From: Prevotella sp. UBA3776
GTDB lineage: Bacteria; Bacteroidota; Bacteroidia; Bacteroidales; Bacteroidaceae
Reading direction: 5' to 3'
NCBI GenBank assembly: GCA_002369515.1
Contig: DFFM01000040.1
Location: forward strand, 1-31,823
DNA length: 31,823 nucleotides
Shown here: positions 15,303 through 22,807 of the stretch, piece by piece
Position numbering within the stretch: position 1 is the first letter of the stretch
How the letters are laid out: the number at the start of each line of letters is the position of its first letter
Notes under the pieces: model-generated
What the model saw: only the letters and a program-made list of their open reading frames with translations
Databases searched by the model: none
What the model was told of the DNA's origin: nothing
Program-made: the position numbers and the translations under genes

Positions 15303-15889
15303 TGTTTCTTGCTTTCTTTTTCTGCTTTCTCTTTGGCCTTTTGGGCAGCTTTCTCAGCCTTCCGAGCTTCTTTCTCGGCTTTTTTCTGGGCTTTCAGTGC
15401 TTCTTTGGCCTGTTTGCGGGCTTTTTTTTCGCGTTTCTTTTGCAGTTTCTTTTGCCTTTTGAGTTCTTTTTTCAGCCTTTTCTGTTCGGCTTTCAGCATT
15501 TTCTTCTCTTCTTTGGCCTCTTCGCGTATTTGTTTCGACTCCTCGAGCGCATTGCGCAGCATGTCTTTGTTGAATGTAATCACTTGTCCGAGCACACCCA
15601 CCGAGAGCAGTTTGTCCTCGCCGCCGGTTTTGATGTGGGTGGTGTTGAACAGGAAGTAGTTGTTCATGCGCAGCTTGGCGCTCAGGCCCGCCTCAATCGA
15701 TTTGCTGACCAGGTTCTTGCCGATGCGGGTGATGGCGTTGTCGGCCACGCCTTTTTCATTGGCACGTTCTTCCACCAGTTCCCTCACTGCGTCCATCATG
15801 GCCCGTTTGTGTTCTTTCTTGTCGGGCAGTGTTTGTGTCATCAGGATGGCCACGCCAATCACGATGATGGCAAATAATAGTTTCTTCAT
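15299..15889 (-). CDS. DUF4359-like protein with Lys-rich coiled-coil C-terminus
   Basis: 196-aa protein. Residues 1-20 are a signal or anchor helix (MKKLLFAIIVIGVAILMTQT). Residues ~21-110 resemble the small DUF4359-type domain (KEHKRAMMDAVRELV, NYFLFNTTHIKTGGEDKLLSVGVLGQVITFN). From ~112 the sequence is almost only K, E, A, R and Q in heptad-like order (KKMLKAEQKRLKKELKRQKKL), a long basic coiled coil that I do not expect in the basic domain. It lies 50 nt downstream of polA with no visible promoter, so it is probably read from polA transcripts. It overlaps the next gene by ATGA. The family assignment is from memory of the pattern; function unknown. Confidence 0.7.
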   Translation of the reverse strand: MKKLLFAIIVIGVAILMTQTLPDKKEHKRAMMDAVRELVEERANEKGVADNAITRIGKNLVSKSIEAGLSAKLRMNNYFLFNTTHIKTGGEDKLLSVGVLGQVITFNKDMLRNALEESKQIREEAKEEKKMLKAEQKRLKKELKRQKKLQKKREKKARKQAKEALKAQKKAEKEARKAEKAAQKAKEKAEKESKKQ

Positions 15890-15939
15890 GTATTTGTTTG
15901 TTTTATAATTGTGGATGATGCTTGCGTCGGTGGTCGTTC

Positions 15940-18705
15940 CTAGTGCGCCTCGAGCCAGTCTTTTCCGAAGCCAGCGTCGGCTATGAGCGGAACGCTCAGC
16001 GGGTAGGCATTTTGCATTTCCTCGATGACGATGTTTTCCACCTTGTCCTTTTCGTCGGGATAGACCGAGAAGTTGAGTTCGTCGTGAACCTGAAGAATCA
16101 TTTTCGAGCGGATGCCTTCTTTGCGGAAGCGCCGATGGATGCGGATCATGGCCACCTTGATGATGTCGGCGGCGCTGCCCTGGATGGGGGCGTTGATGGC
16201 ATTGCGCTCGGCGAAGTTTCTGACGGTGGCGTTGCGCGAGTTGATGTCGGGCAGGTAGCGGCGGCGGTGGAAAACGGTCTCGGCGTAGCCTTGGTGGCGG
16301 GCTTTTTCCTTGGATTCCTCCATATAGTCGTGAACCTGGGGGAACGTGTGGAAAAAGCCGTCGATGAGCAGTTTCGACTCGTCGCGGCTGATGTCGAGCC
16401 GTTCGGCAAGTCCGAAGACGGTGATGCCATAGATGATGCCGAAGTTGGCGCGTTTCGACTTGGTGCGCTCATCGCGTGTCACGTCGGCAATGTTTTTCTT
16501 GTAGATGTTGGCGGCGGTGGCTGCATGCAGGTCCTTGCCCTCGCGGAACACCCGAATCATGTTTTCGTCACCCGACAAATGGGCCATGACGCGCAGCTCT
16601 ATTTGGCTGTAGTCTGCTGAAAAAAACAGACAACCAGGCTCAGCGATGAACGCTTTGCGTATTTCCTTTCCGTCCTCGCCCCTTACAGGAATGTTTTGCA
16701 GGTTGGGGTCGCTGCTCGACAGCCGCCCTGTGGCCGTGATGGTCTGGTTGAACGAAGTGTGGATGTGGCCTGTGCGTGGGTTGATGAGTTTGGGCAGCGC
16801 GTCAACGTAAGTGCCCAGCAGTTTCTTCAACCCTCTGTGAGCCAGAATGTATTCTATGATTTGGTTTTTGCCTTTCAGTTGTTGCAACACTTCTTCGCTG
16901 GTGACGTATTGGCCGGTTTTTGTTTTCTTGGGTTTCTCCACAATCTTCATTTTGCCAAACAGAATGTCGCCTACTTGCTTGGGCGATGCGATGTTGAACT
17001 TTTCGCCCGCCAGTTGGTAGATGCGTTGCTCCAGTTGCAGCATTCGTTCTGTGAAAACCTTTGACGTTTCTTTCAGCGACTGTGTGTCGATGCACACGCC
17101 GTTCATCTCCATCGTGGCCAGCACCGGGACGAGCGGCATCTCTATTTCCCAGAAGAGATTTTCAACGCCGGCCTCCTTGAGTTTTGGTTCCAGCACGTTT
17201 TTCAGCTTCAAGGTGATGTCGGCGTCCTCAGCGGCATATTCATAGACTTCGGCGGGGGCAAGGTCGCGCATGCTGCGCTGGTTTTTTCCTTTCGGGCCGA
17301 TGAGCTCGTCGATGTGTATGGTTTTATAGTTGAGATAAACCTCGGCCATGTAGTCCATATTGTGGCGCAGCTCGGGTTGGATGAGGTAGTGGGCAATCAT
17401 GGTGTCGAACATAGGGCCTGCCAACTCGACGCCGTAGTTGGCCAACACCTCGAGGTCGTACTTGATGTTTTGGCCAACCTTCAGTATTTTCGGATTTTCG
17501 TAGAGTGGTTTGAAAATATTAACAAACTTTTCAGCTTCTTTGCGTTCTGCCGGAATAGCCACGTAAAATGCCTCATTTTCCTTCACGGCGAAGCTCAAAC
17601 CCACCAATTCGGCGTCGATGGCATTGGTCGAAGTGGTTTCGGTGTCTAGACTTAAAATTTCCGTTGTCAAGAAAAAGTCACAAATTTTCTTTGCATCTTC
17701 TTCTGTCTCAATGAGTTTATAGTTGTGTGAAATGGTTTTTATCGTCTCGTAGCTTGCGTTTTTTTCAGATTCTTGCCCTTCGGTCGCGAAAAATCCAAAT
17801 AAATCGGGTTGGATTTGAACAGTTTTTGGTTTATTTTCAGATTTGTTAAGAATCTTGTCGGCAAGGCTCTTAAATTCCAGTTCGTCGAAAATTTTGCGCA
17901 GTGCGGGTTCGTCGGGTTCGCTGATGGCGAGTTCGTCCATGTTCAGCTCTATGGGCACGTCGGTGCGGATGGTGGCCAGGAAGTACGACATGCGGATGTC
18001 GTCTTCGTGCTCCACCACTTTTTTCTGCAAGGCACCCTTCAGTTCGTCGGTGTGCTGGAGCAGGTTCTCGACCGAGCCAAACTGGGTGATGAGTTTGACG
18101 GCGGTTTTCTCGCCCACACCCGGACAGCCGGGGAAGTTGTCGGCCGAGTCGCCCATGAGTGCCAGCAGGTCGATTACCTGGGCCGTTGAACTGACCCCAT
18201 ATTTGGCCGTTACTTCGCGTTCGCCCATCGTTTCGTAGCCACCCCCGTGGCGCGGGCGGTACTGCCAAATGTGGTTGCCCACCAATTGGCCGTAGTCCTT
18301 GTCGGGGGTGAGCATATAGGTGTCAATGCCGATGGAACCGGCTTTTTTTGCCAATGTGCCGATTACGTCGTCGGCTTCGAAACCCTCGGCTTCGAGGATG
18401 GGGATGTGCATGGTTTGCAAAATATCCTTGATGATGGGCACCGAGGCGTGAATGTCTTCGGGCGTTGCTTCGCGCTGGGCTTTGTAGGCTGGGAATGACT
18501 CGCTGCGGAACGTGGGGCCATGAGGGTCGAAAGCCACTCCCAGATGCGTCGGCTTCTCTTTGGTGAGCACCTCGTGGAGAGTATTCATGAAACCCATGAC
18601 GGCCGAAGTGTTCTGGCCTTTCGAATTGATGCGTGGGTTCTTGATGAAGGCGTAATAGGCGCGATAGATGAGTGCGTAAGCGTCTAAAAGAAATAATTTA
18701 TCCAT
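15940..18705 (-). CDS. polA: DNA polymerase I
   Basis: 921-aa replicative-repair polymerase used for Okazaki-fragment processing and gap filling. N-terminal 5'-3' exonuclease: LFLLDAYALIYRAYYAF at the start, DADDV-type acidic residues in EAEGFEADDVIG, and GDSADNFPGCPGVGEKTA. The 3'-5' proofreading domain has LSLDTETT and YAAEDADITLKL, so the key acidic residues appear intact. Polymerase domain: motif A DYSQIELRVMAHLSGDENMI, the O-helix region RTKSKRANFGIIYGIT, and motif C LQVHDELNFSV. Length is normal. The promoter faces the prenyl synthase promoter in an 87-bp divergent intergenic region; two small genes follow on the same strand. Confidence 0.98.
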   Translation of the reverse strand: MDKLFLLDAYALIYRAYYAFIKNPRINSKGQNTSAVMGFMNTLHEVLTKEKPTHLGVAFDPHGPTFRSESFPAYKAQREATPEDIHASVPIIKDILQTMHIPILEAEGFEADDVIGTLAKKAGSIGIDTYMLTPDKDYGQLVGNHIWQYRPRHGGGYETMGEREVTAKYGVSSTAQVIDLLALMGDSADNFPGCPGVGEKTAVKLITQFGSVENLLQHTDELKGALQKKVVEHEDDIRMSYFLATIRTDVPIELNMDELAISEPDEPALRKIFDELEFKSLADKILNKSENKPKTVQIQPDLFGFFATEGQESEKNASYETIKTISHNYKLIETEEDAKKICDFFLTTEILSLDTETTSTNAIDAELVGLSFAVKENEAFYVAIPAERKEAEKFVNIFKPLYENPKILKVGQNIKYDLEVLANYGVELAGPMFDTMIAHYLIQPELRHNMDYMAEVYLNYKTIHIDELIGPKGKNQRSMRDLAPAEVYEYAAEDADITLKLKNVLEPKLKEAGVENLFWEIEMPLVPVLATMEMNGVCIDTQSLKETSKVFTERMLQLEQRIYQLAGEKFNIASPKQVGDILFGKMKIVEKPKKTKTGQYVTSEEVLQQLKGKNQIIEYILAHRGLKKLLGTYVDALPKLINPRTGHIHTSFNQTITATGRLSSSDPNLQNIPVRGEDGKEIRKAFIAEPGCLFFSADYSQIELRVMAHLSGDENMIRVFREGKDLHAATAANIYKKNIADVTRDERTKSKRANFGIIYGITVFGLAERLDISRDESKLLIDGFFHTFPQVHDYMEESKEKARHQGYAETVFHRRRYLPDINSRNATVRNFAERNAINAPIQGSAADIIKVAMIRIHRRFRKEGIRSKMILQVHDELNFSVYPDEKDKVENIVIEEMQNAYPLSVPLIADAGFGKDWLEAH

Positions 18706-18725
18706 GGTTTTACGATTTTTCCGCT

Positions 18726-18757
18726 CAAAAGTACGAATTCTTTTTCATTAATCCGAA
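18726..18757 (-). promoter_or_regulatory. polA promoter
   Basis: Minus-strand TACTTTTG (18733-18726) with TTCG 20 nt upstream (18757-18754) as an imperfect -33 element. It overlaps the opposing promoter of the prenyl synthase gene, so the two may compete. Confidence 0.6.
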
Positions 18758-18774
18758 TAAAATAGCTATTTTTG
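18743..18774 (+). promoter_or_regulatory. Promoter of the polyprenyl diphosphate synthase gene
   Basis: TTTC (18743-18746), a 20-nt spacer, then TATTTTTG (18767-18774). The TTG at 18772 lies inside this element, which excludes it as a start codon and supports ATG 18793 with a very short leader. Confidence 0.6.
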
Positions 18775-18792
18775 CACAAATATTTCTTGAGC

Positions 18793-19770
18793 ATGGACTA
18801 TTTATCGCTTATCAAACAACCTATCGAACACGAATTGCAAGACTTTATAGACTTGTTCAACCGCTCTTTGACCCACGATGACGGACTATTGGGTCGTGCC
18901 CTGACACACATCAGAAGTCGTGGAGGCAAGCGCATGCGGCCCATGCTGATTTTGCTCATTGCCAAGAACTACGGGCGCGTAACGAGTGTCACGCAACATG
19001 CTGCCGTAGGGTTGGAACTGCTCCATACCGCTTCGCTCGTCCACGACGACGTGGTCGATGAAAGCACAGAGCGTCGCGGACAGGCTTCGGTCAACGCCAC
19101 TTACGATAATAAGGTGGCCGTGCTCGTTGGCGATTACATTCTGTCAACGGCCTTGCTCAATGTGTCGCATACAGGCAACCAGGCCATCGTGCAAAACCTG
19201 GCCGAACTGGGGCGAACACTCTCGAACGGCGAGATTCTGCAGCTCACCAACATTCAGAACGAGGTCTTCTCGGAGCAGGTTTACTACGATGTCATCCGGC
19301 AGAAGACGGCAGCACTTTTTGAGTCGTGTGCCGTATGTGGTGCCCTTTCGGTGAATGCCAACGCCGAGCAGCAGGAGCAGGCCCGCCGTTTCGGGCAGAA
19401 CATTGGCGTCATCTTCCAGATTCGCGACGATATTTTTGACTACTTCGACTCCAAGGAAATAGGCAAACCCACGGGCAATGACATGGCTGAAGGGAAACTT
19501 ACTCTCCCAGTCATCTATGCGCTCAACAACCATCCTGTTGACTCCATGCTCACGCTTGCCAAAAAGGTGAAAGGAGGAACGGTGAATGCCGATGAAATCG
19601 CCGTTTTGGTGGATTATGCCAAAGAGACGGGAGGCATTGAATATGCCGAGCAGCAAATGGAACGTCTGGCAGCAGAAGCACAGACTTACATCGACCGATG
19701 CGTCGCTGATGAAGCATTGAAAAAGGCCTTCAGCGCCTATCTTGAATTTGTCATTCAGCGCAGGAACTGA
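18793..19770 (+). CDS. trans-polyprenyl diphosphate synthase (IspB-type)
   Basis: 325-aa class I prenyltransferase that extends allylic diphosphates with isopentenyl diphosphate, here probably to the long side chain of menaquinone. First Asp-rich motif is LVHDDVVDESTERRG (DDxxD, ~residues 85-99); second is QIRDDIFDYFDSKEIGKPTGNDMAEGKLTLP (~210-240). GGKRMRP near residue 44 is the diphosphate-binding motif. Start at ATG 18793 (MDYLSLIKQPIEHEL) is chosen because the upstream in-frame TTG lies in the promoter. The chain-length residue pattern cannot be judged by eye, so octaprenyl versus another length is open. Confidence 0.94.
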   Translation: MDYLSLIKQPIEHELQDFIDLFNRSLTHDDGLLGRALTHIRSRGGKRMRPMLILLIAKNYGRVTSVTQHAAVGLELLHTASLVHDDVVDESTERRGQASVNATYDNKVAVLVGDYILSTALLNVSHTGNQAIVQNLAELGRTLSNGEILQLTNIQNEVFSEQVYYDVIRQKTAALFESCAVCGALSVNANAEQQEQARRFGQNIGVIFQIRDDIFDYFDSKEIGKPTGNDMAEGKLTLPVIYALNNHPVDSMLTLAKKVKGGTVNADEIAVLVDYAKETGGIEYAEQQMERLAAEAQTYIDRCVADEALKKAFSAYLEFVIQRRN

Positions 19771-19873
19771 CCGTATTCTGACATTCTTGGAATACGCTTG
19801 GAGAAATATGGAAGATGTTTCTCTGTTTATTTTGTTGCGATCTTCATTGAAGATTCGGTTTGACAAAGTTACA

Positions 19874-20054
19874 GACCCCACCCCCAACCCCTCCCCTTGA
19901 GGGGAGGGGAGATTTCGCACAGGTAGTCGGTGAGAAACAGGTATTACACAATAATATACTCCTTGATAAAGGAAGAAAGCTATTATCTCCTAAGCTATAG
20001 AGACTCAGCGCCTTTCTCCCCGCCCCTCAAGGGGAGGGGGACGGGGGTGGGGTC
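19874..20054. repeat. GC-rich inverted repeat pair flanking a ~103-bp AT-rich centre (MITE-like)
   Basis: Arm 1 (19874-19911) begins GACCCCACCCCC and contains CTCCCCTTGAGGGGAG. Arm 2 (20015-20054) is its near-exact reverse complement. Each arm can fold on itself and the two can pair over ~38 nt. The enclosed sequence has no convincing gene. It resembles a dispersed Bacteroidetes intergenic repeat or non-autonomous element. It lies after the prenyl synthase stop and could slow or end transcription from either side. Confidence 0.75.
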
Positions 20055-20174
20055 TCAAACTTTATCCGTTACTTCTACGTTATTTTCAACCCCTTCAAAT
20101 TCCCCTGATAGCATTCTTTTCCGTATCTTTGTGATTTCCATTTGCCCCCAAAAAACCGTCACGTATTTAAAAAA

Positions 20175-20237
20175 TATTTCCGTGAGATATTTTTCTATTT
20201 CCGTGAGATATTTTTTTATCTCCGCGAGATAGAAAAA
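20175..20237. repeat. Short tandem array of CCGTGAGATA-containing units
   Basis: Two near-identical ~21-nt units, TATTTCCGTGAGATATTTTT at 20175-20194 and again at 20196-20215, are followed by a diverged third, ATCTCCGCGAGATAGAAAAA (20218-20237). The third unit carries a small dyad (ATCTCCGCGAGAT). Function unknown; the rest of 20055-20232 holds no supported gene. Confidence 0.7.
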
Positions 20238-20300
20238 TAAAGCGGTGCTTTACTCCAAAATTCTCTAGAGAATTTGAACGTAAACCACCGCTTTATTTTT
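20233..20300. terminator. Bidirectional terminator between the prenyl synthase and deoC units
   Basis: AAAAATAAAGCGGTG (20233-20247) pairs exactly with CACCGCTTTATTTTT (20286-20300). The A/T runs serve as U tracts in both directions; the loop holds the 12-bp palindrome TTCTCTAGAGAA (20261-20272). It lies 65 nt beyond the deoC stop. Confidence 0.75.
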
Positions 20301-20365
20301 GTGGTTTCATCTGTGGGAAAAATCTCCCACGGCGCAGTCAGTATAACGTGTTGAAACCTTGTGTT

Positions 20366-21304
20366 TTAGAAGAATTTAGTTTCGTTGCCCACCAGCTCGC
20401 TGAGAAGCATGTTGGCCAGTCGCGATGTTCCCAGACGGAACCAGCGGTTGGTGAGCCAACGTTCGCCCAGCACTTCTTTCACAATGGTGTAGTAGATGAG
20501 CGCATCCATCACGCTGTTTATGCCGCCGGCAGGCTTGAAACCAATTTGAATGCCCGTTTCATCATAGTATTCCTTGATGGCCTGGCACATTACGTAGGCT
20601 GCTTCGGGCGTGGCGGCAGGTTCCAGCTTTCCGGTGCTGGTCTTGATGTAGTCTGCGCCTGCATACATGGCCAGTATGGACGCCTTCTTGATGTTTTCGG
20701 CGGTTTTCAGGCAGCCTGTTTCGAGTATTACCTTCATGGCATGGTCGCCGCAGGCCTCTTTCAGCTGCTGAATCTCGTCGCAAACTCCTTCGTAGTCGCC
20801 GCTGAGAAACTTGCCAACAGGCATGACGATGTCAATTTCGGTGGCGCCGTCCTTGATGGCCAGCGATGTTTCCACCACTTTCACCTCGATGAGTGCCTGC
20901 GAGGAGGGGAAACTGCCGCTCACGCAGGCTATTTCCACGCCGTCAATTTCGAGCGTTTCGCTCACAATCTTGGCAAAGCAGGGATAGACGCAGATGGTTG
21001 CCACGTGGGGCAGCTCGCCGTAGGCTTCGTCAAACTGGTTCACTTTCTCGGTGAAGGCCAGTACGCTCTCTTCCGAATCGGTGGTCTTGAGCGTGGTCAG
21101 CTCTATGCTTCCCATGAGGAAGCGCTTCACTTCGGGGGTGTCGTTTTCGTGTACCTTTTCGGCAATGATTTTCTTCACGGCAGCGCGCACGTCGTCGTCG
21201 TTGAGACTTGTGTTGTACTTGGCAAGTGCTTCGTCGTACTTGCTCATGAGCGGAGCATGATGGTGGTGTTCGTGCTCGTGGTGGTGTTCGTGGTTTTCAG
21301 CCAT
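20366..21304 (-). CDS. deoC: Deoxyribose-phosphate aldolase with His-rich N-terminal extension
   Basis: 312-aa class I aldolase that splits 2-deoxyribose 5-phosphate into acetaldehyde and glyceraldehyde 3-phosphate in deoxynucleoside catabolism. Seen: EIDIVMPVGKFLSG (catalytic Asp), MKVILETGCL (second active-site Lys) and ADYIKTSTGK (Schiff-base Lys). The start MAENHEHHHEHEHHHHAPLMSKYDEAL carries about nine His in 15 residues. The conserved domain begins at MSKYDEALAKYN (ATG 21247), so either start is possible; I keep the longer one because it is in frame and intact. It is the last gene of the dtd unit and is followed by a bidirectional terminator. Confidence 0.95.
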   Translation of the reverse strand: MAENHEHHHEHEHHHHAPLMSKYDEALAKYNTSLNDDDVRAAVKKIIAEKVHENDTPEVKRFLMGSIELTTLKTTDSEESVLAFTEKVNQFDEAYGELPHVATICVYPCFAKIVSETLEIDGVEIACVSGSFPSSQALIEVKVVETSLAIKDGATEIDIVMPVGKFLSGDYEGVCDEIQQLKEACGDHAMKVILETGCLKTAENIKKASILAMYAGADYIKTSTGKLEPAATPEAAYVMCQAIKEYYDETGIQIGFKPAGGINSVMDALIYYTIVKEVLGERWLTNRWFRLGTSRLANMLLSELVGNETKFF

Positions 21305-21328
21305 ATTAGTTGTATTTTAGGGTTTTGA

Positions 21329-21655
21329 TTATGCTTTCAGTTTTGGGTTTTCCAGGTGACGGGTGCGGTCGCGGAAAGTCTTTTTTTCGAACGATTTCCG
21401 CAATTCATCGGTCAAATCGACCCCCGTTTGGTTGGCCAGACAAATGAGCACCCATAACACGTCGGCCATCTCTTCGCCTATGTTGGGGCGTTCGCCAGGT
21501 TTGAAACTCTGGTCGCCATATTGGCGGGCTATCACACGCGCCAATTCGCCCACTTCTTCGGTGAGGCAGGCCATGTTGGTGAGTTCGGAGAAATAACGCA
21601 CACCGTATTCTTTGATCCATCGGTCAACGGTGTCCTGGGCTTCGCGGATGGTCAT
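21329..21655 (-). CDS. MazG-like nucleotide pyrophosphohydrolase
   Basis: 108-aa all-alpha NTP pyrophosphatase-type protein, probably hydrolysing non-canonical or excess NTPs. The metal-binding acidic motifs are LTEEVGELARVI (residues ~31-42) and IGEEMADVLWVL (~59-70), the EExxE...ExxD pattern of the MazG/dUTPase superfamily. The start is ATG 21655, which overlaps the upstream gene stop by 4 nt (ATGA), implying coupling. A longer in-frame reading up to 21934 is rejected because its extra 93 residues are the out-of-frame copy of the upstream membrane gene. It lies between small membrane proteins and deoC. Confidence 0.93.
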   Translation of the reverse strand: MTIREAQDTVDRWIKEYGVRYFSELTNMACLTEEVGELARVIARQYGDQSFKPGERPNIGEEMADVLWVLICLANQTGVDLTDELRKSFEKKTFRDRTRHLENPKLKA

Positions 21656-21882
21656 ATCAGCAAGAAGATGATGGCCATGACAAGCAGCAGAATCAAGCAG
21701 ATGACGGCTACCAAGAATTGTGTTTTGGCAAACTCGTTGCGAAAGACGATGGTGACAATCATGCTCAGCACGACCAGGACGATGCCCACGATGCAGAGCC
21801 ACGAAATTTTCGTGATGCGGCCGATTGCATAAAGCAGAAATCCTGCCAAGTTCGAATAGTTTACTAATTTCTGTTTGTTCAT
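21652..21882 (-). CDS. Small two-to-three-helix membrane protein
   Basis: 76-aa protein (MNKQKLVNYSNLAGFLLYAIG..) with hydrophobic spans at about residues 12-25, 28-46 and 55-76, so it is almost wholly membrane-embedded. No family recognised. It is preceded by AGGAGG 8-9 nt before the ATG, an unusually strong Shine-Dalgarno for Bacteroidetes. Its stop overlaps the MazG-like start by ATGA. It is probably translated with its neighbours. Confidence 0.72.
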   Translation of the reverse strand: MNKQKLVNYSNLAGFLLYAIGRITKISWLCIVGIVLVVLSMIVTIVFRNEFAKTQFLVAVICLILLLVMAIIFLLI

Positions 21883-21903
21883 TTTTTTGCCTCCTATTGT
21901 TTG

Positions 21904-22158
21904 TCAAAAAGATACTGCATTCATGAGGAACCATACGAGGGGAATCATCAGTACAATCTTGTGTAGCGTGATTCGCTTTCCGTCTGTTTTCTTCACAATC
22001 ATGACTATTGCCAGCAGTGCTGTGACGAGGCTTGCTGCAATGCCTGCGTAGGCGGCGATGAGCGCCATGTCGTAAGGCAGGAAACGCCAGAGCACATACA
22101 GAGCCACCGAAGCGAGCAGCCCGATGTTTGCAGCCAGTTCTATTTGCTTGTTGCCCAT
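21904..22158 (-). CDS. Small three-helix membrane protein
   Basis: 84-aa protein (MGNKQIELAANIGLLASVALYVLWRF..) with hydrophobic spans at about residues 8-26, 31-55 and 66-82, and a short basic loop KKTDGKR between the last two. No family recognised. It starts 4 nt after the dtd stop and ends 21 nt before the next small membrane gene, so it belongs to the dtd-deoC unit. Together with the 76-aa gene it forms a two-gene membrane pair inside an otherwise enzymatic cluster. Confidence 0.72.
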   Translation of the reverse strand: MGNKQIELAANIGLLASVALYVLWRFLPYDMALIAAYAGIAASLVTALLAIVMIVKKTDGKRITLHKIVLMIPLVWFLMNAVSF

Positions 22159-22162
22159 GGTT

Positions 22163-22615
22163 TTATTCTTTGTTTTTGGTGTCCATGCAGATGGTCACAG
22201 GGCCGTCGTTCAGCAGTTCCACCTGCATCATGGCTCCAAACTCGCCCGTACCCACGGGCTTGCCGATGGATTGGCTCAGTTTGGCGCAAAATTCTTCGTA
22301 CAGCGGCACGGAAATGTCGTGGCTGGCTGCCCTGAACCACGAGGGGCGATTGCCTTTCTTGTAGCTCGCAAACAGTGTGAATTGGCTCACCACCAGGGCT
22401 TCGCCGTCCACGTCGAGGATGCTACGGTTCATCACGCCCTCGTCGTCGTCGAACACGCGCAGGGCGGCTATCTTTCGCACCAACCAGTCAACGTCCTCGC
22501 TGTTGTCGTCGGAACAAACGCCCAGAAGGATGAGATAACCACCGCCAATGGCCGATTTCACCTTGCCATCAATGGTTACACTTGCGTGGCTGACGCGTTG
22601 AATGACTGCTCTCAT
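22163..22615 (-). CDS. dtd: D-aminoacyl-tRNA deacylase
   Basis: 150-aa enzyme that removes D-amino acids (and glycine) from mischarged tRNA. Seen: [18 protein letters not shown] at the start, [17 protein letters not shown] (active-site motif 1) and [12 protein letters not shown] (the Gly-cisPro motif). ATG 22615 is chosen because the in-frame ATG at 22633 falls in the promoter -7 element and would add only MPQNNT. It is the first gene of a five-gene minus-strand unit through deoC. Confidence 0.96.
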   Translation of the reverse strand: MRAVIQRVSHASVTIDGKVKSAIGGGYLILLGVCSDDNSEDVDWLVRKIAALRVFDDDEGVMNRSILDVDGEALVVSQFTLFASYKKGNRPSWFRAASHDISVPLYEEFCAKLSQSIGKPVGTGEFGAMMQVELLNDGPVTICMDTKNKE

Positions 22616-22631
22616 AGTGTTGTTTTGGGGC

Positions 22632-22663
22632 AAAGTTAGTTGAAATATTCGAAATAGTCAAGA
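22632..22663 (-). promoter_or_regulatory. Promoter of the dtd-deoC unit
   Basis: Minus-strand TAACTTTG (22639-22632) with CTTG 20 nt upstream (22663-22660). The predicted start near 22626 leaves a leader of only about 11 nt before dtd. Confidence 0.62.
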
Positions 22664-22684
22664 AAAATGCCCTTTTTTTTGCGC

Positions 22685-22807
22685 TCACGACTTCGAATAG
22701 AGTAAGACAAAGACAATGGCCATGTAGGCTATGAACAAAGCCAACATGGCCAAAAGAAAGGCTATGACGTTTTTTATGACACCGTTCTCTGATGAGGGTT
22801 TTCTCAT
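22685..22807 (-). CDS. 40-aa single-pass membrane microprotein coupled to uvrC
   Basis: Reads MRKPSSENGVIKNVIAFLLA, then MLALFIAYMAIVFVLLYSKS. It has a charged N-terminus, one long helix (~residues 12-37) and a basic end. The ATG overlaps the uvrC stop codon by 4 nt (ATGA), the same coupling seen elsewhere in this window, and a TGA closes the frame 21 nt before the dtd promoter. No family recognised. The length, topology and overlap support a real gene, but it could be chance. Confidence 0.55.
   Translation of the reverse strand: MRKPSSENGVIKNVIAFLLAMLALFIAYMAIVFVLLYSKS

Noticed and set aside
21656..21934. N-terminal extension of the MazG-like protein
   Set aside because: The extra residues are the alternate-frame reading of the 76-aa membrane gene; the MazG-like domain begins at MTIREAQ with an ATGA overlap.
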